Shown in pieces: positions 11,496 through 22,226 of a DNA stretch of 64,000 nucleotides. The number at the start of each line of letters is the position of its first letter. The first letter of the stretch is position 1. This stretch comes from Heterohyrax brucei (taxonomy: Eukaryota > Chordata > Mammalia > Hyracoidea > Procaviidae). The stretch is from contig CM053142.1 in NCBI GenBank assembly GCA_028571685.1, positions 124,860,796-124,924,795 of the forward strand, written 5' to 3'. A program made the translations under genes and the position numbers. The notes beneath the pieces are model-generated. The model ran no database searches. It saw only the letters and a list, made by a program, of their open reading frames with translations, and was not told the origin of the DNA.

Positions 11496-12334
11496 GGAAA
11501 ATCTTACTAGATTTTGTATCTTAAGTGACTAGCAGAGTACCTGACCCACACAGCAGACAATCACATATGTATCAACTAAGTGAAAGGTTTACTGATTTCT
11601 GGAAAGAAATAGTAACTTGGGGTTAAAATGCTTACCATAAACTAAAGAATCTCTAGATACCACCCTGTCCTAAGGGAAAAAGGAGAAACTTAAAACCTCA
11701 CTCCACCCTCCCCAAACCTGCCCTCTTGTTAAAACGAGTACATGTTTGACAGTCATGGCCAGAAAGACACAAAGAGGTACACCAGACCAAATGTCCAACT
11801 GGAAACACAAGAGTTAAGGTTTCAATCTGGGTTCTGAGAGCTCCAGCTCAGGCACATTTAGTCCCTGAATGTCTTCCACTTGTTATCAACTGAGTTCATC
11901 TAGTTTTACTGTGAGACAAGAAATAAATAAAAGAGCTGTATTCTATGAATAAATGTTAAATTCATGTAGAGAGCTATTCCTAAAGCTTACTGCCAGGAAA
12001 CAATGGGACAGTTCACCACCCCAGCTGTAACTCTGGAATGTGGAAGAATTTACCTAAGTCTCAGAAATTGTTGAAAGTTCAAACAACTCCAAAATGAGGT
12101 AACTGTTTACCTTCCTGATGGCTTTTCAATCTACGCATTAAAATAGATCTCATTTTTCCCAGAATCCTAGATGTAGTTAGAAACAACAGCAGAATCAGGA
12201 GCATGAGAGAGGAAATCAGGAAGAAAAATTTTTCTTCATAAAAAGGGCCACAAGGGTCATTTTCATGTCATTATGACACTAAATTGCGTAGGGCTTTGGA
12301 TCCTGCTTGCAACACATCCTTTCTGCATTGACAG
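11496..12334. other. No recognised feature
   Basis: About 0.8 kb between the SINE and the second solo LTR; no repeat or coding signature recognised. Confidence 0.45.
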
Positions 12335-12816
12335 TGTTGAAATGAGACATAAGTAACTCCATTTGGAGGAAGAGTGCAGTGAAAATTCAGGCTCCAGGAA
12401 CTAACTTACCAGGAAATAACAAGAAGAAAAAATACCATAGGGTCATTACACCGAAACAGATACAGCCTGGAGGCAGCCTCACAAATAACCCCGGGAGGCA
12501 GCCTAGTAACACATCCACTAATGGAAATTCTATGTCGTTAACACATTCACCCACAGCTACATGTTTGCAACTTGCAGAAACTCTGTATGACCTCAGCCAA
12601 CCTCAGCCAATCAATGCAAAGGTCTGCTCCCTCTCCCTACCTTGCAATTCCACAACTTAAATACTGGGTGCAAAGGAAACTTGAGGTCGCCTCCTTACTC
12701 TGCGTAGTTTGGAGTGCATCCCTGGTGCACCAGTCTTTTTCCTATTGGGCATGTTTTTAATAAAATTTAACCTTTAAAGAAATTTTGGGTCGCGCCTTGA
12801 AATACGAACCCCAACA
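12335..12816 (+). mobile_element. Solo LTR, family member 2
   Basis: Starts tgttgaaatgag and ends accccaaca, flanked by ACAG (12331-12334 and 12817-12820). Same family and orientation as 10794-11209: both share 'gcatccctggtgcacc' (gcgtccctggtgcacc in copy 1), 'tttttcctattgggcat' and 'aataaaatttaacc'. About 65 bp longer, in the 5' half. Because each copy has its own target duplication, they are separate insertions and not the two ends of one provirus. Confidence 0.82.
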
Positions 12817-12995
12817 ACAGGAATATAAACTAATCAGAAAAGAACAAAACTTGTTCACATCCTACACTATCAAAATACACACTGTCTTACTTATTAATAC
12901 ATTTGTAATGGGTATATAGTCCAAGAGCTTGTCAATTAGGTGACTGACTAATTTGGTCTGTTCTGACCAAAGTCAGAATTAAATAACGATTAGAA

Positions 12996-13175
12996 AAACA
13001 AAGCCCAGCTGCCATGAAGTCAATTTCCACTAACGGCATACATATCAGAATAAAAAGTCCATGGGACTTTTAATGGCTGAGTTTTTCAAAAACAGATCAA
13101 ACTTTTATTCTGTGGTGCCTCTGGGTGGACTCAAACTTCCAACATTTTGGTTAGCAGCCTTGCATGCAGCACTAC
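12996..13175 (-). mobile_element. AfroSINE, long subtype
   Basis: 'gcccagctgccatgaagtca', 'ggctgagtttttcaaaaaca', 'gcctctgggtggactcaaac' and 'cattttggttagcagcc' in reverse-strand order. Confidence 0.85.
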
Positions 13176-13300
13176 TCAGGACTTACCTGGAAATATATGT
13201 AAAGCATAATCTACATAAAGCATAATACTAAATGCCTACAAGTACAATTTATGGCACTGTTCCTATGGAAAGAATATTCAGAATTCCAATCTCATTGTTT

Positions 13301-13450
13301 TGAGTGGTCCTCAAACTTACGTGTGCTTACATGTCACCTGGAAAACTTCTTATACACAGATTTCTGGGCCCTACTTCCAGAGAATCTAACTCAGCAAATC
13401 TAAGTCAGAGCCTGAGAATTTGCACTTCTAACAAACTCTGACATGGTGGT
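13301..13450 (+). mobile_element. MER20-like hAT element
   Basis: 'agtggtcctcaaactta' terminal repeat, 'tgtcacctggaaaacttctt', 'cacagatttctgggcccta', 'gagcctgagaatttgcactt' and 'ctaacaaac' follow the MER20 order. The 3' inverted repeat is lost or diverged. Confidence 0.75.
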
Positions 13451-13549
13451 TATAATACTGATTCATATTGAGTAGGGCTGGCCTAGATGAAATATAGTTC
13501 TTTTCAGTATTTCCCTTGCAGCCTCATTCTACTGAGCTAAAAAATAAAT

Positions 13550-13690
13550 ATGCAGTAGCCCTAGTTTGTAAGTCTAACCAAAAGGTTAGCAGTTCAAGTC
13601 AGCCAGGGGTTCCTTAGAAACTCTATGGAGCAGTTCTACTCTGTCCTAGAGGGTCTCTATGAGTCAGAATCAACTCAACAGTTAGTACAA
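13550..13690 (+). mobile_element. AfroSINE
   Basis: Head partly deleted ('gtagccctagtttgtaagtc'), then 'caaaaggttagcagttcaag', 'gcagttctactctgtcct' and 'gagtcagaatcaactcaac'. Confidence 0.85.
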
Positions 13691-14234
13691 CTAGAGTCAG
13701 AAGCTCAAGAGGCTCCTAGGGACAGAAATGGGGATTCCTCAGAGGGGTGAGTTTGTGGTAGCAGGAACTTGACGGCAGTAGAGTCTCTGGAATTGACAGG
13801 AGCTTGACGACTTCCACTGAGGAGGTCAAGGACAAGAATTCTGGGAGGGCTGTAACGGGGCTACTAGTTTCAGGGAACAGAAGTTTGAGTGGAGGTCACT
13901 GAGAGTCTACCACAAAGACTGCTGTCAAGCAATGAGTGGCAATAATAAAGCGTAAGGGGGTAGAGGGCAACGATACACAAGACGTTCCTGTCCAGTGGTG
14001 GAACTGGCTGTCATACAAAGGGGAAAAGGGTATTGTTTGTGACTGTTTAGCACATTCAACCTGGGAGGTAAATTACTATCTGGGGAAACCGCTCATAGGA
14101 AAGCTATACAATGTGTATTCCAAATTATGACCTACAAAACACTTTTTATGAGACAAAAAGGATTAACATAACATTTGTAAATACTTTGACTGAATGTTAT
14201 CTCATTTGAGTATCCCAACAATAATTAGATAGAT
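13691..14234. other. No recognised feature
   Basis: About 0.5 kb. A 64-codon frame at 13936-14130 has no recognisable similarity. Confidence 0.4.
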
Positions 14235-14372
14235 AGGAAAGGTATTACTTATAAATGAAAATGGAATCTAGAAAGGTGACTTAGCCTGGGGTCAGACAGC
14301 TACTGGGTAGTGAAGTCAGACTCAGGTCCCAATCTGATCTCAAAGCCCAGTCTCAGCTACTACCCTTATACC
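14235..14372 (+). mobile_element. MIR SINE
   Basis: 'aggtgacttagcctggggtc', 'agacagctactgggtagtga', then 'ctcaggtcccaatctgatct' and 'aaagccca' match the core and 3' half of MIR. Confidence 0.65.
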
Positions 14373-15214
14373 ACAGAAGGAGTAGCCGAAAAGTTTTCAG
14401 ATCCAGAAGGAAAACACGGAATCTATAGGTATGACAGAAACGAATACGCGAAGGATTTATTAAGAGGGCAAAGGGGCAGAAGGTACGAAAATGTTCAATG
14501 TCTAAGACATCTGACAAGAGGGTACTGATGGCCACTGACAACTTTTAAAAATCTGTATGTTAAAATATTCTCCCCCACCTAGACAAAAGAAAGCTTTAAG
14601 ATGAAGAAGCACACTTAGCCTGAGCTGGTATTAGCTTCTACTGAAGTATTTCATTTTTCTGTCTTATTTAAAGAATAAGCAAGGACAGACACTTACAACA
14701 GTATCCACGCTAAACAGATTCTAACTTTAATCCAAAGGCGATGCTATTCAAAAACAACAGTAACCCAAAGCTGCTGTACAAGGAAGAATGAAAACAACTA
14801 ACAAGGAAAAAAATTAGAGCAGAAGACTAACGGCCCACATCTACAATGGCCTCCTGCAGACTGAATCCAGTCGAACTAGACTGTGCCCGACAGCTCTGAC
14901 AGGGATTACAACAGAGAGATCGGAAAAACCTAGAATTGCTGGCCTGATGGAGACTGAGAAACCCTGAGAATACAGCCCCCAGACACTCTTTTAACTCATT
15001 AATGAAGTCCCACTCTTCAGCCAAAGATTAGACAGGCCCATGATACAAAATGAGACTACAGGGCAGTGCCACCCAGGGGACAGGAGAGCTGGTAATAGGG
15101 AACCTGGGGTTGAGAAGGGAGAGTACTGACCTGATATCAGGTAACCAATGTCAAAAAACAATATATGTACTCACCATTTAATGAGAGGCTAGTTTGTTTG
15201 GTAAAACAAACAAA
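14373..15214. other. No recognised feature
   Basis: About 0.8 kb without a repeat I can name. Confidence 0.4.
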
Positions 15215-15372
15215 CAAAAAATCCAAACTTGTGGGGTCAACTCTGACTCACAATGATCCTAAGGGACAGAACGGTACTGCTCCACAGTTTCTCAGGAGCA
15301 CCTGGCAGATTCAAACTGCTAGTCTTTTGGTTATCAGTCAAAGGTCTTAAACGCTATGTGACCAGGGTTTCC
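15215..15372 (-). mobile_element. AfroSINE
   Basis: Reverse copy, 'ggtcaactctgactcacaat', 'gtactgctccacagtttctc', 'gtcttttggttatcagtc' and 'gaccagggtttcc'; moderately diverged. Confidence 0.85.
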
Positions 15373-15547
15373 AGTTTGTTCTACAAACCTTCATCTAAAG
15401 TACAAAGAAAGAAAAACTGCACTAAAAACCAAAACTTGTTGCCATCAAGCTCTCACAAATTCTGAAAAATTATAATAAGCAAATTATAGAGTCAATGGAA
15501 AAAAATAACTGACAACTTTCTAATTAGCTCCAAATCCAAAGCTGTAT

Positions 15548-15702
15548 ACCAAACCAAGCTCACTGCTGTCAAGTCAATTCTGACTCACACCGACCCCACA
15601 GGACAGAGAATTGCCTCACAGTGTTTCCAAGGAGCAGCAGGTGCATTCAAACTGCTGACCTTTTGGCTGGCAACTATTAAACCAGAGGTCTGCAAGGTAC
15701 CA
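15548..15702 (-). mobile_element. AfroSINE
   Basis: Reverse copy, 'gctgtcaagtcaattctgac', 'acaggacagagaattgcctc', 'aactgctgaccttttggctg'; the head end is degraded. Confidence 0.85.
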
Positions 15703-15789
15703 CCTTGATATAAGCACAGCCATTTTAGAAGAAAGACTGACCTTCCTTTCCAGGAACTACACTTAGAGAAAAACCTGTACATTCAGGAG

Positions 15790-16195
15790 TGCCCTGAAGG
15801 TCACTTCCCATGTCATAAACTACCAGAGCATAAAGGAATGATAAACATCTCTGCTTACCCCTCTTACCAAACCTATACAGGCCACCTGGACGACAAGATA
15901 ATGCCAGATAGTATATACAGACCCAGTTCAGTGACCATGCAACCTAGAAAGAAGATTGAGATAAGACTACCAGAACCCCTTCAAGGGGATTTCAAAATAA
16001 AGTCATAAATTCAACACTATATTTCCCTAGCCTAATAGCCCTTCAAAAACTCCTTCTTATAGACAGTAGACATAAAAGTTTTAGAGGAAGATCATTCCAT
16101 CATTCCCCCATCTCTTGTGTGTCAATAAGCAATACACGTTTGATTACTATACCTCATCTTCTGTCTCAGAGACTGGCTTTGCAGCAGGTGGCACA
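15790..16195 (+). mobile_element. Probable LTR fragment
   Basis: The last ~100 bp ('cccccatctcttgtgtgtc', 'aataagcaata', 'ctcagagactggctttgcag', 'caggtggcacaaacc') resemble the R/U5 end of the class I LTRs at 22208 and 28165. The upstream limit is uncertain and no target duplication is seen. Confidence 0.4.
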
Positions 16196-16254
16196 AACCT
16201 GGAGTTTGTCTGGTAACAACCACACCTCTTAATTATTGTGCCACCAAGGCTCCC
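16196..16254 (-). mobile_element. AfroSINE fragment
   Basis: Head-end remnant, 'cttaattattgtgccaccaa' plus 'ggctcc', on the reverse strand. Confidence 0.6.
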
Positions 16255-17204
16255 CACAGCTGTATAGACACTTGGAACTTTAAATTTATATATCTCCAGC
16301 CAAATACATTTTATTTACTGATAAAGTCAGTTTTAAACTTTTGTATTTCTTGTAAAACTCAGATTCAACCTAATCTCAACAGATTTTAATGAATATTTAA
16401 GAAAAAAAGAGACACACCCAAATCTTCTTATAATGATCAAAAGATAATTCCTCTGATGCCGACCCTCACTATATAGTCCACTTCCTTCCAAAGTCAATTA
16501 TCAAAGAAAAAGTCTATAAAATTACAGTGTATCAGGTAAGATGTTCTCGATGGATTTCCCCACATGATAAAGGACCTGCTGATTCATGTCAACAGTGGAA
16601 TAAACAGGCCTAAAGCTACTGTGATTTGTAAGGCAATGTCCTGGTTTTAGCCTTCACTTCCATCTCCTCCTGCGAATCCCCACACTTGAGCTAAGTCATG
16701 ATGTCTGGCCATTTTCCCTAAAGCCCGTCTGTTCCTCATGTAAAACACTAGAGTCCAAGAGACAGAAAGTCAGGATTTCTTACACTCTAAATGGTCACCC
16801 ATATTAGACAGAACATCTAATAAACTACAGGATCTAAAGCTGGAGAAGGCAGAAACTGAGCAGACTATTCTTCAGATATATCCAAGCAGAATCTTCTCTT
16901 AGAGAATGAGCAAAAAACAAGTTGTCCCAGCTCAAAATCCAAGAATCAGATCAGACTTTGAACAGCTGTGGTGGTAAAGTATTAAGTTCTTAATTAGCAG
17001 TGCTACAAGAAGGTGACAATGGGATTCAACACTGAAAGAACAATTTATTGTATTTAGGGCAGACTCCTTGGATTTCAAGGCTGTAAGAATCCAATCTTCC
17101 TGATACCAGCTAGCAGTTGACTTTTTTCATCTAAAGAATTCAAGCAATTCCAGATCTCTCAGTCTGACAGGAGCTGTCAAGTGGAAGGCAGCAACTGATT
17201 GATG
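16255..17204. other. No recognised feature
   Basis: Almost 1 kb of unassigned AT-rich sequence. Confidence 0.4.
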
Positions 17205-18000
17205 TATTTCTGCTTCTTTTCATGCCTAGTAGTTTTTGATTCGATTCCAGACACTGAATTTTGCCTTCCTGAATGCGAGATTATTTTTGTACATGTATAA
17301 ACAGTCTTGAGTTTTGTTCTGGGGCATATTTAAGTTACCTGGAAACAGTTTGATTCTTTCAGATTTTCCTTTTAAAATTTTTAGGTAGGACCGAGGCAGA
17401 ATTTAATCTACATTGAATTATCCTCCACTAAGGCAAGACCCCTGTGAGTGCTGTATCCAACGCACCATGAATTACGAGGTGTTCTGGTTTGACCAGTGAG
17501 AATTGGCACTATATACTTGGCTCTGCAGGAGCAATGGAAACTTCCCTGTAATCTTTTAGTCAGCTACTTCTCCAGGCTCAGTGCACCTGAATTCCAGTGC
17601 CTGCAGAGCTCTGGAGCTTTCTGTGCTGCTCTCCTTTCTCCAGTACCTGTTTTGTGAAGCACCCTTGGTCTCCACAGAATCTCAGCTTCACCTCTTCAGC
17701 TCACACAGTGCTCTCAGTTGTGCTGCTGCCCTTTCCTTCAGAACAAAGCTGGAGCAGTTCTAGGGTTCACATCATTCGCTTCCCATCTCACAGAGATCAC
17801 TGTTCTTTCCTGCCAGATGCTGGGTTCCGTAAACCATTGTTTCTTACATGTAGTCTGTTTTGGTTTTTTTTTTTTTTTTTTTGCTTTTGCTTTTGGCTTG
17901 TTTCAGGTAGGAGGAAATGGTTCATGTTATGCAATCTTGGCTGGTATGAAGTGTCCCAGGCTGATTTTCAAGAGGGAATCTTTGTCAACAATTTTAAAAA
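17205..18000 (+). mobile_element. Probable old L1 non-coding piece
   Basis: 'catgcctagtagtttttgat', 'ccagacactgaattttgcc', 'gttctggggcatatttaagt' and 'aggcaagacccctgtgagtg' follow the order of an old mammalian L1-associated non-coding segment. A pure T run lies at about 17866-17882. Open frames across it reflect composition, not a gene. Confidence 0.45.
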
Positions 18001-19745
18001 GAACTGATGCCAAGTAGGATCTGACATCATACCCAGTATCACATCAAAAATGACACTTGAGAAAACAAAGCAATACCTGGGAGTCACCTGGGAGGTCACA
18101 AGAGCTGGAGAGATCCTACAACTGACAGGTTACCATACATAAGGCTATTTCATCACAATAATCTGTTTTATCTCCATAGCTATGCGAATAACTTATCTAA
18201 GAATTATTTTGTGTCTTCCCTTCAGTTGGCTACAAATAAATCTAATGTATCTATCACTTATTAGAGCAAGATGCAAATTTTCACACGTCAGGTCAGACTC
18301 CAAGGCATTGGAACGGTCATCTGGCATCACTAATTCCTCAATACTTCCACCCTCATGAAAGACAACAGTTTAAGGTGTGCTGAGGTGGCAGGGCAGAGAG
18401 AAGAAAAGCTCTCTTGCTTTAACTCAGCATCTTCAACACCTAACAAAAGGGCTGGCACATGGACTCAAATATTTAACAAGTTAATGAATGAAGGAATGTT
18501 ATTATTCCGAGAAACTATATATATAATACGAACTCCTTTTAGTGGTCCTATGGCAGCTTGGATGAAATGTGTAACTTCCCTCTTCTCTCTGTTACGAGCA
18601 AAGAAAAGACGACTGGTGGTTGGTATTTGGGTGAGAGTAAGGATAGCTGGGTAGGTATAAAGGGGAAAAGAAAGTAGTTGTTAGTCAAATAATCCTGATT
18701 GTTTTATTTTTTAAAAGTTTATTTTATTACCATATTTATTCCCATAATGGGAAAGATTATAAATGCCCCTAGAGATAAAATGTGTTCATAAAAGAGCCTC
18801 CTAATTTTTTTTCTTTAATTAGCTCTAGTTTCAGAGGTTTCCTAAATTTTCTTGCCATAAAGACCTGAAAGGGCTCTGATTTTTAAATGGTGGATTTCTT
18901 GTTGCATTTGGACAGAATGAGTACTGTATACCTCATATTTCCTTTGTATTCCTCTAAATATAGCTGCCTGACTTAAAAGCAGCTAGTTGTCCACAAACTA
19001 ACTAGAACAGAAAATAACAATTAAGGCACTGTACAAATAACAGATTTGTTCCAAAGTATGCTTACGTAAGCATCTTGGTATGATATACAGTAATTTCCTG
19101 GGTTACTGACATCTGACTTACAGATACCTGGAGCACAACTTGCATTAGTTCTTAAATACTATGTAAATTTGCCCTTGCTTTGAAATGACTATATCAACCC
19201 TTACTATCAACAAACTCTTCATCACTGTCACCTCTACTTGTTACACGTCCAACTTTTAAACCATTGAAAAGGCTTCAGGCTTTCTTTGAAGTAACGCTAA
19301 GAAAGAACCTACAAATTTAATTCAAAGACATATGTAAGAATGGATCTCACTTGTATCCCGCGGACTCCCTGTATGTAAAACGATTCTATGTATCCTGGGA
19401 AATTTTAGGACACCTTAGGAAAGACAGTTGTAAAGAATTTACACCCAATCAGTTTTTAATGATTTCTCATTGCCAATCCAGCCTCCCAGGCTTTTTCAAT
19501 AAATGAATTCAAATAGGAAACTCTCTTGCAGAGTTTATGCTGAGGGCTCAAGAACAGAACAAACCCGTTTCTGGTCTGACTTCAACACCCACTGAATGTC
19601 CAGCATTTTTTGCAGGGGATGGGGGTTCCCTTCACGTTGAAGTTCAAGCTCATTTTACCATGCTGTTGTTGCTGAAGCATTATCTTCAACCGTTTCTCCA
19701 AATTAGACCACTCAGGTTGCTCTTTGTACTTTTTCCTTTAACCCT
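18001..19745. other. Mostly unassigned, possible L2 trace
   Basis: About 1.7 kb. 'caaaagggctggcacatgg' with 'gttaatgaatgaagg' at 18440-18500 may be the tail of an L2. Nothing else is recognised. Confidence 0.4.
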
Positions 19746-19935
19746 CTGGGTATCTGTTGCCTTCGAGTCAATACTGACTCACAGCAACTCTGTGTGACCC
19801 AGTAATGTCTCCCAAGGTTTTCTAAGGCTGCACATCTTTAAAGAAGCAGACTGCCATATCTCTGTCCTACGGAGTGGCTGGTCAATTCAAACTGCTGAAC
19901 TTTCAGTTAGCAGCCACCTACTTAAATGCTGTTAA
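19746..19935 (-). mobile_element. AfroSINE, long subtype
   Basis: 'gttgccttcgagtcaatact', 'ttttctaaggctgcacatct', 'gccatatctctgtcctacgg' and 'ctttcagttagcagcc' in reverse order. Confidence 0.88.
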
Positions 19936-19974
19936 GGGCTCCTTCAGCCCTCCATACTCTGTACATTTGCTGTG

Positions 19975-20074
19975 TTGTGTGCATAGGTTTCATGGTGGCA
20001 AGCACGCACCCAACACAGCACCTACAATAAAACAGTACTCATACAGTCATTTGTGAATACGAATATACGAACAC

Positions 20075-20113
<39 letters not shown>

Positions 20114-20165
20114 CACACACACTCACCCTATCATTTTCTGCCAGTATTCAAACTTCTTTTGGGGC
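19975..20165. repeat. Unnamed repeat with GACA tract
   Basis: 'gcacccaacacagcacct', 'ataaaacagtactc', 'acagtcatttgtgaata' and 'cattttctgccagtatt' recur at 21472-21575 with an intervening AC-rich tract. Between them here is a (GACA)n microsatellite of roughly 50 bp at about 20070-20120. Family not recognised. Confidence 0.6.
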
Positions 20166-20183
20166 TCCAATTTGACCAACTGT

Positions 20184-20341
20184 TAGAGCCCTGGTGGTGC
20201 AGTGGTTAACGGCTTGGCTGCTCACCAACATGTCAGTAGTTCCAATCTACCAGCTGCCGCTTGGAAATCCTATGGGGTAGTCTACTCTGTCCTATGGGGT
20301 GCTGTGAGGCGGAATCAACTCGATGGCAGTGGTTTTGGTTT
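20184..20341 (+). mobile_element. AfroSINE, well preserved
   Basis: Full unit from 'agagccctggtggtgcagtg' to 'aactcgatggcagtggtttt', ending in 'ggttt'. One of the least diverged copies in the window. Confidence 0.93.
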
Positions 20342-21179
20342 CAGGATGGGAGAACCCATTTTCAAAAAAATAAGTTCCAGTCTATGTTTGTTATAGATCC
20401 CCAAACAGACCACTATCCTCATGGAAAAGAATTCTATGTATTTTTTTAATGAGCTATTACAATGAAAAAAATATATCGTGAAGGGCCAATTCATATATTT
20501 TTATTCTTCCAATGTTGTCACATATTCAGATCTCACAGACAGAAGCAGTTTCGTGGCTTTTCTCTCTCATGAAGTATTAAATACAAGATGTCCTAATGGA
20601 CAAATTATTAATTACTTTTATCAACAGCTTCTGTAACATCTTTTAAATAGCATTCACCAGGGCACAGTTTTTCTTAATAAAATCTGTATTGCATCAAATA
20701 ATTTATGTTAATAAACATGATGTTAGAGAAGTGAGGTGAAACAAACTATGTGTTTTAACTGGTTTTATAGAAACCATGTTTATAAGCCACGTTATGCTTA
20801 ATAATAAATTTTGTGACATTTTAAATAAAGTGCCACTTAATACCTAATACTTAAAACCTAAAGCAGTTTTTCTTAGTCTTTTTTTTAGTACTGGTTCCCT
20901 ACAGATAAAAATTAAGCTAAATTTAAATTCTTTCTTGCAAGAGAAATCAAATTCTAAGGAAAAAAGATTTTGTGAGATAAGGGCTGAGCTTTGAAAGGCC
21001 ACAAACCACTGTAACACCTAAGGCTTTTTTGCTCCTCCGAGAAACAATTTTTGCACCCTGGTAGGTGTTAACGTACCTGTTGAAAATGTATGATATAAAG
21101 GATTACAATGCTTTAACAACAAAATATTCAAAGTTTGGTAACAGGAGCAGCACTTAGTAATCAAGCAAATTTAACAGGC
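20342..21179. other. AT-rich stretch without recognised repeats
   Basis: About 0.8 kb with several AATAAA and TAATTA words; no open frame or repeat recognised. Confidence 0.4.
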
Positions 21180-21252
21180 TCTGTCAGATGAATCTGCTCT
21201 GACCCATAGGGTAGATATGAATTGGAATTGAGTTGACAGCAGTGGCTTTTGG
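21180..21252 (+). mobile_element. AfroSINE 3' fragment
   Basis: 'tctgacccatagggtagata' followed by 'gaattggaattgagttgaca' and 'gcagtggcttttgg' is the tail end of a copy lacking its head. Confidence 0.65.
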
Positions 21253-21265
21253 CTATAGGATGAAG

Positions 21266-21398
21266 CGAGCCCTGGTGGTACAGTGATTTATGAGCTTGTC
21301 TGCTAATCAAAAGGTTCAAATCCACCTGCCATTCCTTGGAAACCTTATGGGGCAGCTCTACTCCATCCTACAGCATTGCTATGAGTCAGGATCTGTTA
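21266..21398 (+). mobile_element. AfroSINE
   Basis: 'cgagccctggtggtacagtg', 'aaggttcaaatccacctgcc', 'ttatggggcagctctactcc' and 'gctatgagtcaggatc'; the tail is truncated where the inverted LTR piece begins. Confidence 0.88.
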
Positions 21399-21399
21399 C

Positions 21400-21765
21400 T
21401 ATAAGGCACAGGTTTAGGCTACCTGCCACAAGACCCAATACCAAGGCAAGGTTCAAGTTAAACGCCCAACAGGGTGGCAGGCATGCACCCAACACAGCAC
21501 CTTGCATAAAACAGCACTTACACAGTCATTTCTGAATACACACACACCCTGATCCATTTTCTGCAAGTATTTACTTGCAGGTTTGTTACATGCCAGCGTG
21601 TAAGGGAGAGGGGGAATTCAGGTCCTCAGAGCCTATCCAGCTTCTTCAGGCAAGCTCAGTTTTTAATGTAGAGGTAGGGGTAAATATGTGGGCAACTAGG
21701 GGTGTGGAGGTTGACTGGGTGGAGGCTGGACTGGGTGGAGGCTGTCGAGGGAGAAGATATGGATC
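21400..21765 (-). mobile_element. Inverted LTR piece of a class I ERV
   Basis: The reverse complement of 21612-21660 matches the R/U5 part of the adjacent + strand LTR: 'cttcttcaggcaagctcag' mirrors 'gtttgcctgaagaaagc', and 'aggtcctcag' mirrors 'tatgaggaccc'. 'ggtttaggctacctgcc' near 21415 mirrors 'gcaggtagcctaaacc' at the end of the downstream LTR. The 21472-21575 segment inside it is shared with 19975-20165. Confidence 0.65.
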
Positions 21766-21839
21766 AGGAACTGGGTGGTGGTCATCTGGTGTCTCTGCTT
21801 GTTTGATGACTCTAAGGGAAAGTCTGTGAAGGTTTTATC

Positions 21840-22208
21840 TTGGTGACTAAAGAAATGGAGTTAAGTCTTGACTGCTTAGTTCTGTAACTTCATTTGAGAA
21901 TTCCTTCAGATTGCTGGCCACATGACATCCAGCATCACTTTGTTTTCCTTGATGGCCAGTGACAGTGTGCAAGACTGTAAAGCATCGACCTCCACCCAGT
22001 CAACTTCCTCAATTGCCCATGTCTACCACCACCTACACATTAAAAACCTGGAGTTTGCCTGAAGAAAGCCGACAGGCTATGAGGACCCAAATTCTCCCTG
22101 TCCCTCACATATCAGCATGTAATAAACCTCTTGAGCATTTTCTTTGCCACTGTTTCAGTACTGGCTTTTGCAGCATGTGGTTTATGCCTGTGTTTTACAG
22201 TAGTAATT
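21840..22208 (+). mobile_element. 5' LTR of a class I ERV (start unclear)
   Basis: Shares 'cagattgctggcca', 'catcactttgtttt', 'ctccaccca', 'cattaaaaac' and 'gtttgcctgaagaa' with the LTR ending at 28165. AATAAA lies at 22121-22126. It ends just before the primer site. The 5' limit is blurred by the inverted copy next to it. Confidence 0.72.
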
Positions 22209-22226
22209 TGGGGGATCATCCAGGAT
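22209..22226 (+). promoter_or_regulatory. Primer binding site, tRNA-Pro type
   Basis: tggggggatcatccagga-type sequence directly after the LTR. It fits the tRNA-Pro primer complement used by many class I retroviruses with about three changes. Confidence 0.7.

Noticed and set aside
17597..18007. 136-codon frame with a phenylalanine run
   Set aside because: The run is a poly(T) tract in an old repeat; no conserved domain.
20070..20122. Possible CRISPR-like or satellite array
   Set aside because: It is a simple tetranucleotide microsatellite without spacers.
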